From Actinomadura sp. WMMA1423 (GTDB taxonomy: Bacteria; Actinomycetota; Actinomycetes; Streptosporangiales; Streptosporangiaceae), in NCBI RefSeq assembly GCF_006547145.1, contig NZ_CP041244.1:3162001-3226000 (forward strand): 64,000 nucleotides of DNA. The letters run 5' to 3'. The notes below the pieces were generated by a model, which did not search any database, was not told where the DNA came from, and worked only from the letters and a program-made list of their open reading frames with translations. Below, piece after piece: positions 20,785 to 29,471 of the stretch (its first letter is position 1; the number at the start of each line of letters is the position of its first letter). Made by a program: the position numbers and the translations under genes.

Positions 20785-23700
20785 CTACTCGGGACGAGAG
20801 CCGCGAGTCCGGCGAATCTCCGCCGCCCGTTCGGCGGTCGCGCGCCGCTGCGCCTCGCGCCGCACGGGCCGCCGGATCATGTCGTACGCCTGCCGTTTGG
20901 CGACCTGCTTGAAGAGCCGGTTGACGCGCTCGTCATCGAAATACCGGACGAGCAGCTCCTCGTTGGACGCAGCCTGGTCGATCATGATGCGGTCGGCGTC
21001 CTTGTCGACCTCACGCTCGAACACCTCGCGGGGATTGTTGAGCGCGATCGCGGCGAGCTGCGCGTCCTCGGCGATCGCCACCGCGAACTGACCCACGATG
21101 ATCTTGTCCGCGGTGGAGAGATTCGCGCCGTACTCGTCGTTGACCCGGTCGATCAGCTCCGAGAGGGACAGCTCCTCGGGATCGGCGGACGGGCCCGTCG
21201 CGCCGCCGAGAAGCCCGCTCACCTCCTGGTCGCCGTCGGCCTCAAGCCGCAGCTCGTGCTCGCCCTTCTTCTCCACGCGCAGGTGGCTCGGCTCGACCTG
21301 GCCGACGTCCACGGCCGCCTCCTGGCCTCGCGGCGGGAGCTTGTTCAGCAGGAACCGGCCGTACTGGTAGAGCAGTTCGAGGTCGTCGTCGTTGTAACCG
21401 ATCACCTGGGCGAGGAACCCGTAGGCGCGGACGAAGTCGCGCAGCGCGCCCCGGAACGCCTCGGCCTTGTCCGGCTCCTCGGCGGCCAGCGCGACGAACC
21501 GGTCGACGGCCGGTTCCAGCCACCGGTACAGCTTCCCGTGCGCCTTGACCAGCTCGCGCTCGTCGGCGGCCTTGGCCCGCTCGGCACTGAGCGCTTCGAA
21601 GAACCGCCGCATCTCCGCCTCGACGAGCAGCCGGTAGGCGAGCACCTCCCGCTCCTTGGCGTAAAGGAGGTCGGGGTCGGTCGGCTCACTGATCGTCGTC
21701 TCGTAGTACGGCTGGAAGGCGTCCAGGATGTCGTCGGCCTTGTTCGCGAAGTCCATCACGAACAGGTCTTCCTGGGTCTTGCCCGGGTGGGTGCGGTTGA
21801 GCCGCGACAGCGTCTGCACCGCCGCGACGTCCGCGAGCGGCTTCGCGACGTACATCGTGGTGAGGAGCGGCTGGTCGAAGCCCGTCTGGTACTTCTCGGC
21901 GGCGACGAGGATCCGGTACTCCTGCCTCGGGACGGTCCCGGCGCGCTTGTCGTCGGCCCGCGTGTAGGCGAACCGCGCCGGAAGCTCCCGCTCGGGGAAT
22001 CCGTTGAGCTTGGCCTCGGTGTACTCGGCACCGCCCTCTTCCAGTCGCAGCGCGCCGGAGAACGCCACCAGCGTCCCGCAGTCGGTGAACCCGCGCTCGT
22101 CGACGTAGGTGCGGATCGCCTGGTAGAGCTTCAGGGCGTCAGCTCGCAGCGGCGTCACCACCATCGCCTTCGCGCGGCCCCCGATCCGGGGCGCGGTGTG
22201 CGACCGGAAGTGGTCGACGATGATCTTCGCGCGGACCGCGGTGGACGCCTCGGACCAGATCGCCTGCCGCACGATCTGCGCCTTGGCCTTGCGCGGGTCG
22301 ACCATCCGGTCGGCCTCGTCGGCGGCGGCCTGCGACAGCTTGAAGTACGTGCCGTAGGTGACGTAGTTCCGCAGCACGTCGAGGATGAAGCCCTCGTCGA
22401 TCGCCTGCCGCATCGAGTACACGTGGACGGGCTCGTTCTTGCCCTTCTCCGCGTTGAACCGGCCGAACAGGTCGAGGGTCTTCTTCTTCGGCGTCGCGGT
22501 GAACGCGAACACCGACAGGTTCGGCTGCCTGCCGCGCGCCAGCGCCGCCGAGGTCAGCGGGTCGCCGGTCTCGTCCTCCGTCCGCGAGCCGAGGGCCTTC
22601 TTCAGGGCGGCGTCGTCCTCGCCGCCCTGAGACGAGTGCGCCTCGTCGATGACGATCGCGTACTTGCGCTTCGACAGGTCGCGCACCTTGCCGAGGACGT
22701 ACGGGAACTTCTGCTGGGTGGTGATCACGATGCGGGCGCGGGCGCCGGTGAGCGCTTCGGCCAGCTGCGCGGAGTCCTTCTCGATCCGCTCCACCACGCC
22801 CTGGACCTGCTCGAACTGGTAGACCGTGTCCTGGAGCTGCTTGTCGAGGACGAGCCGGTCGGTCAGCACGATGACCTTGTCGAACACCGGCTCGTTCGCG
22901 TCGTCGTGCAGCGTCGACAGCCGGTGCGCCAGCCACGCGATCGTGTTGGACTTCCCGGAACCGGCCGAGTGCTCGATCAGGTAGTTCTCCCCGGCGCCCT
23001 TCTCCCGTGCGTCCGCGATCAACGTCCTGACCGCGTGCCACTGGTGGTAGCGGGGGAAGATGAGCGGCTGGGTGTGGGCGGCGAACGGTTTGAACGAGGG
23101 GGCCTTGCCGGCCTTGGCGTCCGCGTCCTCGACGTGCAGGTACTGCTGGACCAATTCCAGGAAGTTGTCCCGCTGGAGCACCTGCTCCCACAGGTAGGAC
23201 GTCCGGTATCCGGAATCGCCGGCGGGCGGGTTGCCCGCCTCCCCCGATAGCCCTGGCCCCTTGGAACCCTGGTTGAACGGCAGGAACCGCGTCTTGTTCC
23301 CCTTGAGGCGCGTGGTCAGGAAGACGAGGTCGGTGTCCACGGCGAAATGGACGAGCGTCCGCCGCGCGAAGAAGAGGGCCTTGGGGTCGCGCTCGCGGTA
23401 CTGCCTGCGCGCGTCGGCGACGGTCTGCCCGGTCGCGGCGTTCTTCAGCTCGGCGGACGCCACCGGTATGCCGTTGACGAAGAGCGCCAGGTCGACGGAC
23501 TTGGCGGGCTCCTCGGCCGAGTAGTGCAGCTGCCGGGTCACCGTCAGGCGGTTCGCGCGGTACTCGTCCAGCGCGCCGGCCGCCAGCGTGTGCGCGGGCC
23601 GGAAGTAGGCGAGCCTGAACCGGATCCCCTTGTCCTTCACACCCGTGCGCAGGACGTCCAGCGCGCCCCGCGCGTCGATCTCCTTGCCCACTAGCCGCGC

Positions 23701-23910
23701 GAACGGCCGGGCGGGGTCCTCGCCGTAGGCGGTACGGAGTCGCTCCCATTCCCAGGGCTGCGTCCGGCCGAGGAACACCGCCAGCTCCGCCGTGTCGAGC
23801 CCGAGCTCCCGGTCGTAGTTCCCCGGCTCGCCCCGCGCCCATCCGTGACCGATCAATGCACTCTCGACGGCGTCCTCGAACGTCTTCTCTCCGTACACCT
23901 TCGCGCTCAC
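20785..23910 (-). CDS. hsdR: type I restriction endonuclease subunit R
   Basis: A 1041-residue motor-nuclease subunit. The N-terminal PD-(D/E)xK nuclease shows VDLALFVNGIPVASAELKN. The translocase has the P-loop IEHSAGSGKSNT, a DEAH box VIDEAHSSQGG, FAFTATPKKKT as motif III, and helicase motifs V-VI ending in LSRLNRTHPGKTQ. The C-terminal third is helical and binds the methylase. The GTG at 23910 (then SAKVYGEKTFEDAVE) is chosen because HsdR proteins begin at this point and GAGGTGGGGG precedes it; GTG 23937 is the alternative. hsdM and hsdS are not adjacent but about 8-13 kb away on the same strand; the same upstream block precedes both parts (see 23963-24026 and 36857-36901). Confidence 0.93.
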   Translation of the reverse strand: MSAKVYGEKTFEDAVESALIGHGWARGEPGNYDRELGLDTAELAVFLGRTQPWEWERLRTAYGEDPARPFARLVGKEIDARGALDVLRTGVKDKGIRFRLAYFRPAHTLAAGALDEYRANRLTVTRQLHYSAEEPAKSVDLALFVNGIPVASAELKNAATGQTVADARRQYRERDPKALFFARRTLVHFAVDTDLVFLTTRLKGNKTRFLPFNQGSKGPGLSGEAGNPPAGDSGYRTSYLWEQVLQRDNFLELVQQYLHVEDADAKAGKAPSFKPFAAHTQPLIFPRYHQWHAVRTLIADAREKGAGENYLIEHSAGSGKSNTIAWLAHRLSTLHDDANEPVFDKVIVLTDRLVLDKQLQDTVYQFEQVQGVVERIEKDSAQLAEALTGARARIVITTQQKFPYVLGKVRDLSKRKYAIVIDEAHSSQGGEDDAALKKALGSRTEDETGDPLTSAALARGRQPNLSVFAFTATPKKKTLDLFGRFNAEKGKNEPVHVYSMRQAIDEGFILDVLRNYVTYGTYFKLSQAAADEADRMVDPRKAKAQIVRQAIWSEASTAVRAKIIVDHFRSHTAPRIGGRAKAMVVTPLRADALKLYQAIRTYVDERGFTDCGTLVAFSGALRLEEGGAEYTEAKLNGFPERELPARFAYTRADDKRAGTVPRQEYRILVAAEKYQTGFDQPLLTTMYVAKPLADVAAVQTLSRLNRTHPGKTQEDLFVMDFANKADDILDAFQPYYETTISEPTDPDLLYAKEREVLAYRLLVEAEMRRFFEALSAERAKAADERELVKAHGKLYRWLEPAVDRFVALAAEEPDKAEAFRGALRDFVRAYGFLAQVIGYNDDDLELLYQYGRFLLNKLPPRGQEAAVDVGQVEPSHLRVEKKGEHELRLEADGDQEVSGLLGGATGPSADPEELSLSELIDRVNDEYGANLSTADKIIVGQFAVAIAEDAQLAAIALNNPREVFEREVDKDADRIMIDQAASNEELLVRYFDDERVNRLFKQVAKRQAYDMIRRPVRREAQRRATAERAAEIRRTRGSRPE

Positions 23911-23973
23911 GGCCCCCACCTCGTCCGCCCGACTCACCCACCGCCGCCGCTTGATCCGGCGGCGCTTACTCTA

Positions 23974-24026
23974 GGACGCTTGTGAGCAACAATCAACCTG
24001 TTTCAGGTTGTTGACTTCGCTAACAG
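23974..24026 (-). promoter_or_regulatory. upstream block shared with the HsdM-like gene (copy A)
   Basis: Read on the plus strand, this segment has TGTGAGC, then ATCAA, then GTTGACTTCGCTAACAG at 24010-24026. The region before the HsdM-like gene has the same three elements in the same order and almost the same spacing. Copy A also has a CAACCTG-TTT-CAGGTTG inverted repeat in the middle. It probably holds the hsdR promoter and an operator; the binding protein is unknown. Confidence 0.55.
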
Positions 24027-24442
24027 AACCTACGCATTGACGGGGCCACCCGAACTGGCGCGCCGTGAGGTTCTGCGAACGGGGAGAGGGGAAGCGCCGC
24101 GGCCTCGTCTCCGATCGGCGCCCGGAGGCGAGGCATCCAGTAGTGCCTCCAGGCTACGACCGGTCCGACCGCCCCGGCCGCCACACTCGGCTCACCCGCC
24201 CGCTCATCGGCCAGGCCGATCCGACGAAAGCCGCGGGGCCTTGCGGACCACGCGGAACAGAGGTGCGGGCACGCCGAGGTGGGCGGTGGACCCCGAGTCG
24301 AGCCGGGCGCACCCGCTTCCTGAACCGTGAGGGTCTGGAACACGACCGGCTGCGGCCATGCGGAGGTGGACCCATCGCGTTGGGGAAGGCTTACAGCCTG
24401 ACAGGAAACTCGACCACAAATGACCGGGCAGTGGACGGAGCG
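24027..24442. other. spacer between divergent hsdR and the kinase-radical-SAM cassette
   Basis: About 415 bases without a credible gene. The kinase frame is open back to 24065, but that part is Arg/Gly/Pro-rich and lacks a start with a ribosome-binding site. A small inverted repeat GAGGCA-N8-TGCCTC lies near 24130-24150. Two separate promoters, one for each direction, would fit here. Confidence 0.4.
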
Positions 24443-25036
24443 ATGATGAGAGGTCGACTTATCGCTCTTGAGGGGCCCAAGCTGGCCGGAAAGACGACGC
24501 TGGTCAGTGATTTGTCCACCCGGCTGGCCGCCGCATCGAGGGCCGACGTCGTTCTGACCAAGGAGCCGACTCCGGCGTTCGACCTGACCCGCGAGCAGCG
24601 GATGCACGGCGTCGACTTGGCCGCGTCCATCGCCGAGGATCGCCGGCGGCATGTCAACGACGTGATCGGACCGGCCTTGGCTGACGGACGCACCGTCATC
24701 TGCGACCGCTACATCCTGTCCTCCTATGTCTTCCACACTGCGGACGGCGTACCCGAAACCGTCATTGAGCAGTTGAACGGCGACTTCCCTCGCCCCGCAC
24801 TGAACCTGGTCCTACGGGTGTCGGCGCGGGAACTGCGCCGACGGCACATCCAACGCGCGACCACGACTCGGCTCCAAACCGTCGATGCCGGGGCAGAAGC
24901 AGCGGCCTACACGCGGTACGCCGAACACATGAAACGTCAGGGCGTACCGAGCCGCATGGTCGATAATTCGACGATGACCGATCACCAGAACCTGCTGGAC
25001 TGGCTGTACGCCCGGTGTTTCGAGGGTGCCCAATGA
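24443..25036 (+). CDS. thymidylate-kinase-like P-loop kinase
   Basis: A 197-residue nucleoside-monophosphate-kinase fold. The P-loop is EGPKLAGKTTL (about 9-19), the substrate motif is CDRYILSSYVFH (the DRYxxS signature of dTMP kinases, near 92), and the lid is RRRHIQRATTTR. Two adjacent ATG codons (24443, 24446) follow GGAG; the second has the better spacing. It heads a forward cassette and its stop overlaps the next start as ATGA. A housekeeping dTMP kinase would not sit between restriction genes, so it may phosphorylate a special nucleotide or a modified base. Phage 5-hydroxymethyl-uracil kinases and the nucleotide kinases beside prokaryotic viperins are precedents; which, if either, applies is unknown. 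Confidence 0.82.
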   Translation: MMRGRLIALEGPKLAGKTTLVSDLSTRLAAASRADVVLTKEPTPAFDLTREQRMHGVDLAASIAEDRRRHVNDVIGPALADGRTVICDRYILSSYVFHTADGVPETVIEQLNGDFPRPALNLVLRVSARELRRRHIQRATTTRLQTVDAGAEAAAYTRYAEHMKRQGVPSRMVDNSTMTDHQNLLDWLYARCFEGAQ

Positions 25037-25527
25037 CCCCCGGAAAGCCGGATTTTCCCGACCTTGACGCACCCGCCGGTGACCTACATTTCCTGCTCGG
25101 AGTCCTGTTCAACCAGCAAGTCCGCGCCGAGACCGCGTGGAAGGCACCGGTGCGGCTCTCAGCTCGGCTCGGCGGCCTGGACGTGGACGCCCTCGCCGTC
25201 GCCGATCCGAGTTCCCTCGTCACTGTGATGCGCGAGCGCCCGGCGATCCACCCGTTCGCCGTCGTGATGTCGGCACGCGTCATCGGGATCTGCGCGCGAC
25301 TGGTCGACCACTACGGCGCTCGGGCAGCGAACGTGTGGTCAGACAACCCATCGGCGAGCACACTGCTGCATCGGCTTACCGGCTTTCCCGGCATCGGCCG
25401 TCACAAGGCCGGCGTCGCCGTCGCGCTGCTTGCCAGAGAGTACGAAATCCCGATCGTCGGGGCGGCGGCCGCGTCGGCGGATGCGCTGGCGTCATGCCCG
25501 AGGCTCAGCGAGGTCCTCGTGACCTAA
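25033..25527 (+). CDS. HhH-GPD family protein, catalytic residues apparently missing
   Basis: A 164-residue protein of the helix-hairpin-helix DNA glycosylase fold. The opening LHFLLGVLFNQQVRAETAWKAP fits the actinobacterial HhH-GPD-type group (TIGR03252-like), and the hairpin is LTGFPGIGRHKAGVAVAL (about 116-133). In endonuclease III the hairpin is followed by the catalytic Asp in VDTH; here the equivalent reads PIVGAAAAS, and the catalytic Lys position is His. There is no 4Fe-4S cluster motif. It therefore probably binds DNA or a nucleotide without ordinary glycosylase action. The ATG overlaps the kinase stop (ATGA), so the two products are coupled. Confidence 0.75.
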   Translation: MTPGKPDFPDLDAPAGDLHFLLGVLFNQQVRAETAWKAPVRLSARLGGLDVDALAVADPSSLVTVMRERPAIHPFAVVMSARVIGICARLVDHYGARAANVWSDNPSASTLLHRLTGFPGIGRHKAGVAVALLAREYEIPIVGAAAASADALASCPRLSEVLVT

Positions 25528-25557
25528 AGCCATGTTGATTCGGAGAAAGGGCAGATC

Positions 25558-26595
25558 ATGACCCAGCCGTCCGCCACTCCCGCCGTCCACCCGACAGGGG
25601 GCGTTCCGAAGACCCGGCAGTTGACCCGGTCCAGGAGCCACCGGTCCAGTGCCTACACGCCTCCGGAGGGCGCCTTGCCCCAACTGGTCTTCGACGACGA
25701 GGCACAGTGCTATAAGGCCCCTGGCGGCGAGAAGACGAGCAATCTGGTCGAGCAGATGGACCGGCCCTTATCGCTGACGTTCCAGCTGACCCGCGACTGC
25801 AACTTCAGTTGCACCTACTGCAGCGAGCCCCCCGGCATCGGCACGCGGTCTCACGAAGAGGTGTTGGCGATGCTCGACAAGCTGTCCGGGATGCGGCGGA
25901 TCATCCTGTCCGGCGGCGAGCCGATGCGATACCGCCACTTCTGGGAGGTCCTGGAGTACTGCCAAGACAGGTTCGGGCAGGTCGTGCTGTCCACCAACGC
26001 GTCCATGATCACCCGGGACGGAGCGGCGAGGCTGCGGACGCTCGTCGATTATGTCGATATCACCGTCGACGGACCGCGCCGCCAGCATGACCGGATCCGA
26101 GGCAACTATGACATGGTGATCCGCGGATTGCGGAGAGTCGCGGAAGAGGACATCCCCTTGTCGGTGATCTGCGTGTACCTGGGCCGCAACAAACGGAAGA
26201 TTCACTACATCTGCCAGACCGGCGACGTCTTCGGCGCGAAGAAGGTCAAGATTCTCACCACGATCCCCAAGGGCTACAGCCGGAATCTGTTCGAGGACTT
26301 CACCACCGGTGAGGAACTGGACGAGCTGGAGAAGTTCCTGACCGCCGAGCGCGAGGCATGCGGCTGGCTGCCGCGCATCACCATCGCCGACTGGATGAAG
26401 ATCGGCGCCGGCCACGCGATCCTCATCGAGCCCGACGGCCGCGCCGTCGCCTCCCCGGTATGGCAGGAACCCGAGTGCATCCTGCCCTTCGGGAACCTGC
26501 ACGAACAGACGGCGGCACAGCTCTGGGCGGCATACCCGTACAAAGAACACCACCTGAACAAGTACTTGGAACGCACCCTGATGGTCGTGGAATGA
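25558..26595 (+). CDS. radical SAM protein
   Basis: A 345-residue radical SAM enzyme. The cluster-binding motif is CNFSCTYC (Cys81, Cys85, Cys88), followed by the SAM-binding GGEP at 119-122 and the usual beta-strand ends (VVLSTNASM, VDITVDGPRRQHD). After the barrel, PDGRAVASPVWQEPECILPFGNLHEQ resembles a reduced SPASM/twitch end but keeps a single Cys (about 307), so no second full cluster is expected. The first 70 residues are an unusual Thr/Ser/Arg-rich extension. GGAGAAAGGG precedes the ATG. It lies 30 bases after the HhH-GPD gene, in the same direction. The motif is not that of viperin. Substrate unknown; the company of a nucleotide kinase and MazG suggests a nucleotide or nucleic acid. 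Confidence 0.85.
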   Translation: MTQPSATPAVHPTGGVPKTRQLTRSRSHRSSAYTPPEGALPQLVFDDEAQCYKAPGGEKTSNLVEQMDRPLSLTFQLTRDCNFSCTYCSEPPGIGTRSHEEVLAMLDKLSGMRRIILSGGEPMRYRHFWEVLEYCQDRFGQVVLSTNASMITRDGAARLRTLVDYVDITVDGPRRQHDRIRGNYDMVIRGLRRVAEEDIPLSVICVYLGRNKRKIHYICQTGDVFGAKKVKILTTIPKGYSRNLFEDFTTGEELDELEKFLTAEREACGWLPRITIADWMKIGAGHAILIEPDGRAVASPVWQEPECILPFGNLHEQTAAQLWAAYPYKEHHLNKYLERTLMVVE

Positions 26596-26691
26596 TCCGC
26601 GCCCGCCCACGGCAATGAAATCCGGTCGTCGGCCATGATCGGCTGCTAGCGTCGTCACCCCTGCCTCATCGACCCCATGGGGTGACACGAG

Positions 26692-27024
26692 ATGAATCCC
26701 CTCCGCGACCACGCCTCGCTACGCGACATCCAGGACTACGTCGCCAAACTGGAAGCCGAAAGGGGCTTCGAAGGGCGGCCGGCCACAGCGCAGTGCCTCA
26801 AGCTCGTCGAGGAGATCGGCGAAGTATGCCGCGCGGTGGGAAAGCTCGAAGGCCAACCCGAGGACCCGCAGGGACGAGTCAACGACCTGGGCGAGGAAGC
26901 CGTCGACTCGCTACTGATGCTTGTCGCGGTCGTCAACCGGTACGACATCGACCTTGAGGACGCCTTCCGCCGCAAGGAAGAACGCAACAACACCCGCGTA
27001 TGGCACCGTCCCAGCCACCTCTAG
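26692..27024 (+). CDS. MazG-like nucleotide pyrophosphohydrolase
   Basis: A 110-residue all-alpha NTP pyrophosphohydrolase. The magnesium-binding motifs are KLVEEIGEVCRAVGKLEG (EExxE, about 42-59) and EEAVDSLLMLVAVVNRY (ExxD, about 66-82). Single-domain MazG proteins hydrolyse NTPs or dNTPs to the monophosphate. The start lies 96 bases after the radical SAM gene, so the gene may belong to the same transcript. In that setting it could remove a modified or unwanted nucleotide, or lower dNTP pools during infection as some antiphage enzymes do. The frame and start look sound although the ribosome-binding site is weak. Confidence 0.85.
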   Translation: MNPLRDHASLRDIQDYVAKLEAERGFEGRPATAQCLKLVEEIGEVCRAVGKLEGQPEDPQGRVNDLGEEAVDSLLMLVAVVNRYDIDLEDAFRRKEERNNTRVWHRPSHL

Positions 27025-27238
27025 AAGAGCAAACACCGGGATGTGGCTCTGATGGAGCCGCGCGGCTACGAACGTAGGGACCGCAGCGGCACCCACGAGG
27101 CCTGCGGCGTACCAGCACGATCCAGCGGCCCCACGGTCACACGGGTGAGGAATCCGCGCCCACGCCTGCCGCAGCTCGAACGAACGGCTCGCAGTGGTCT
27201 CCGGAACATGCTGATCGCCGCGAAGCCCAACCTCCCCG

Positions 27239-27846
27239 ATGCTTGATCGCATACGGGTCTCGCCGCCGTCCGACTGGACCCCCAGGGTTATCTCAGCGAC
27301 TTCTGGCGGTACCACGAACGTACCGAAGGCGCGTTCTGGAAGCTGGAACGCCGACAGACCTTCCGTGAGCCCGACGACCCCGGCTGGGTCGCGCTAAGCA
27401 ACGGCGACTGGAGAGGCGCCCTCGCCGCGGTCGAGGAGCGCTGTTCCACCGTCAACCCGGAGGGCTCGACGGTCAGCGGGCGTGAAAGCCACCGGTTCGG
27501 GATCGTCGAGCGACCGATCAGCCCATACCTCCAGTGGGAACTCCACGTCCTCCGGGTGAGAGCCCAGGCGGGCCTCCAGGACATTCGGATTCTGGACGCT
27601 TCATTGGTCAGCCACCTGGAGGCCGAGCATCAGCTACCCGAACTGGTGTTCCTCGGCACCGAAGTGATGTACGAGGTCCTCTACGACAGCGACGGCACGC
27701 ACTCGGGAGGCCGTCGCCATGACGACCCGGCTGTGATCCACGCGTGCCATCGGCAACTCGTCGAGCCGCATGATGCGGGCAAGCAACTGCTGAGCTTTTT
27801 CGAACGGGAGATCCTGCCACTCCCGACCCCCGACGTGCACGACTGA
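27239..27846 (+). pseudogene. DUF6879-like protein gene with an N-terminal frameshift
   Basis: The frame 27247-27846 encodes a clear DUF6879-type protein: FWKLERRQTFREPDDPGWVALSNGDW, then PYLQWELHVLRVRAQAG, then LPELVFLGTEVMYEVLYD. It has no ATG, GTG or TTG before the internal GTG at 27556, and a stop just upstream at 27244. A fitting start, ATG 27239 (MLDRIRVSPP), lies in another frame. Restoring one base in the stretch 27268-27280 would join MLDRIRVSPP to LDPQGYLSDFWRYHERTEG. The gene is thus either broken by a one-base loss or carries a sequencing error. DUF6879 proteins usually accompany XRE-DUF5753 regulators in actinomycetes, as here; their function is not known. Confidence 0.6.
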
Positions 27847-28084
27847 GGAGGACGCAACCGGTGAGCGTCCGCGCTTCCGGCGGTGGCGTTTCGTCGCGGT
27901 GGCGATCCCAGCCCGGCTCTGCGCCGGCTTTCTCGGCCGCGGGGGCCGAGGAGGCCCCGCACCCCCCGCTCATCCGCGAGCATGCCCCGAGGACAGGCGG
28001 TCCGGCTCGTTCCTTACCCCGGCAAGGCGGGTGCCTCACGCCCGAATCACGGGCGAAAGGCACCGAGAGCCGCCAGAAGCTGCC

Positions 28085-28285
28085 CTACCCGTCGTACCGG
28101 CCCGCGCGGATGTCGCGAGCCAGCGTCTCGAAAGCCGCCCGGCGGATGGTCAGCTTCGGCCCGTCCGGGTCCTTGGAGTCCCGCACAGCCACGCTCGCCG
28201 CAACTTCGGCAACCTCGACGCAGTTGCCCCCTTCTTGATCACTGTAAGAGCTCTTACGCCAAGACACATGCGACCGGTCAGACAT
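28085..28285 (-). CDS. DUF397 domain protein
   Basis: A 66-residue protein with the DUF397 pattern: WRKSSYSDQEGGNCVEVAEV, then VAVRDSKDPDGPKLTIRRAAFETLARDIRAG. DUF397 proteins are small partners encoded after XRE-DUF5753 regulators in streptomycetes and relatives. They are proposed to act as antisigma-like or antitoxin-like partners in development, but the mechanism is not settled. The start is ATG 28285, or GTG 28291, which would overlap the regulator's stop as GTGA. Either way it is coupled to the upstream gene. Confidence 0.9.
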   Translation of the reverse strand: MSDRSHVSWRKSSYSDQEGGNCVEVAEVAASVAVRDSKDPDGPKLTIRRAAFETLARDIRAGRYDG

Positions 28286-28287
28286 GC

Positions 28288-29100
28288 TCACGTGCCTTCC
28301 ATGTAGTTCCTGATCGAGGCCATGGAATCCTCGGCAGACAGCGCCTCGGATCTTGCCAAGTTGAAGAGTACGGCAAGCCTACGCACTGCTTCCGGGTTTG
28401 TGAGGGTTTGACCATGCTCACCGGTGCCTTCCATGTAAGCGATGGAAGGCGCCTGCGGGAATCCGAGAATCTGGAATCCTGCCGGATGAAACAAATGAGC
28501 GCCCGTCGGGACGACCTGAACTGATATTGTCGTTCTTTCTGCCAACTCCAGCAGTCGCTTACACTGACCGAGGATGACCCCCGCAGGCAAATCACGGATG
28601 ACCGCCTCACGGATCAGCAGAAATATCCATGGCGGCTCAGCCTTGTCTAGGACAGCCTGACGGCCAAGGCGAATCGAGACCAACTCTTCGAGCTTGTCGG
28701 GACGCCTATTAGCACCCAGCACGAGTCGGGCATACTCCTCTGTCTGGAACAGACCCGGAATCAGCAGCGGTTCGTAGATGCTGACCTGATCAGTTTTCTT
28801 CTCCGCCTCAATTAGGGGCCGAAAGCCGCTCGGGATCAAGCCACGCTTACGCACTTCTAGGTGCATCTCCCACATGCGTCGGAACGTTCCGCCTAGCTGG
28901 AAGTACGTGTCCAGGTCATCAGCGAGGCTCTCAGACGGAGGCTTCTCGAAGATCTCGACCTTGGCGATCCACTGAGGGGTGCAACCCAGCGCAGCCGCGA
29001 GTTTGTTGCGGCTGAGCCCGGATGCTTCGCGCCTCGCCCGCAGCTCGCTGACGAACACTTCCTGGTAAGCGGAGGGGTTGGTGTCGCGTGAGGGTGCCAT
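28288..29100 (-). CDS. XRE-family regulator with DUF5753 domain
   Basis: A 270-residue DNA-binding protein. The helix-turn-helix is ELRARREASGLSRNKLAAALGCTPQWIAKVE (about 19-49). The DUF5753 region follows from about residue 95: SIYEPLLIPGLFQTEEYARLVL, then RLGRQAVLDKAEPPWIFLLIREAVI, and AYMEGTGEHGQTLTNPEAVRRLAVLF near the end. It is the commonest cytoplasmic regulator type of filamentous actinomycetes, paired with DUF397, which overlaps its 3' end. A small forward gene is divergent from it about 155 bases upstream. GC is lower than in the neighbouring restriction genes. Confidence 0.92.
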   Translation of the reverse strand: MAPSRDTNPSAYQEVFVSELRARREASGLSRNKLAAALGCTPQWIAKVEIFEKPPSESLADDLDTYFQLGGTFRRMWEMHLEVRKRGLIPSGFRPLIEAEKKTDQVSIYEPLLIPGLFQTEEYARLVLGANRRPDKLEELVSIRLGRQAVLDKAEPPWIFLLIREAVIRDLPAGVILGQCKRLLELAERTTISVQVVPTGAHLFHPAGFQILGFPQAPSIAYMEGTGEHGQTLTNPEAVRRLAVLFNLARSEALSAEDSMASIRNYMEGT

Positions 29101-29255
29101 CGGGTGCCTCCCGGGTGTCGGCTGACCTGTTCTGGGGTGTCGCCATCACTTGCTCGGGTGCCGTTCGGGGAGTGAACGGTTCGTAGCACAGAGTAACTCT
29201 GAGCTGCAAGGCTCGTCTCTCGAAAGGCACCCCAACTCGCAGGGAACTCCGAGCC

Positions 29256-29471
29256 GTGAATGATCAAGAACGACAGCGACTGCAAGAGCAGTACCCGGCA
29301 TGGCACATCCGCCGGCCGCCGACAATGCGATGCCTGGTGGCCACGCGCCTCGGTCCACCGCTGAAGATGTGGGAGATCAATCGCGGCCTCTGCGCGACCC
29401 TCGTTGAGGACACGTACGACCAACTCCGGGAGGCCCTCGCCGACCAACGCAAGATCGAGGAGACGCTGTGA
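29256..29471 (+). CDS. small actinobacterial protein divergent from the XRE gene
   Basis: A 71-residue protein starting at GTG 29256. It reads LQEQYPAWHIRRPPTMRCLVATR with a C-terminal helix LVEDTYDQLREALADQRKIEE. Proteins of this kind (a YPxW motif, a short sheet, then a helix) are found next to XRE-DUF5753 genes. Function is unknown. The stop overlaps the next start as GTGA. A related sequence enters the window at the right edge (63693-64000). Confidence 0.65.
   Translation: MNDQERQRLQEQYPAWHIRRPPTMRCLVATRLGPPLKMWEINRGLCATLVEDTYDQLREALADQRKIEETL

Noticed and set aside
20773..23250. 825-codon forward frame opposite hsdR
   Set aside because: Repeated Leu/Val/Arg shadow composition; hsdR motifs on the other strand are unmistakable.
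25558..26595. Prokaryotic viperin
   Set aside because: The nearby nucleotide kinase is suggestive, but the cluster motif and downstream sequence do not match the viperin signature CNYxCxFC and its following residues.
26933..27118. reverse frame downstream of the MazG gene
   Set aside because: Arg/Cys-rich shadow; no start signal or homology. The 27025-27238 gap holds no convincing gene.
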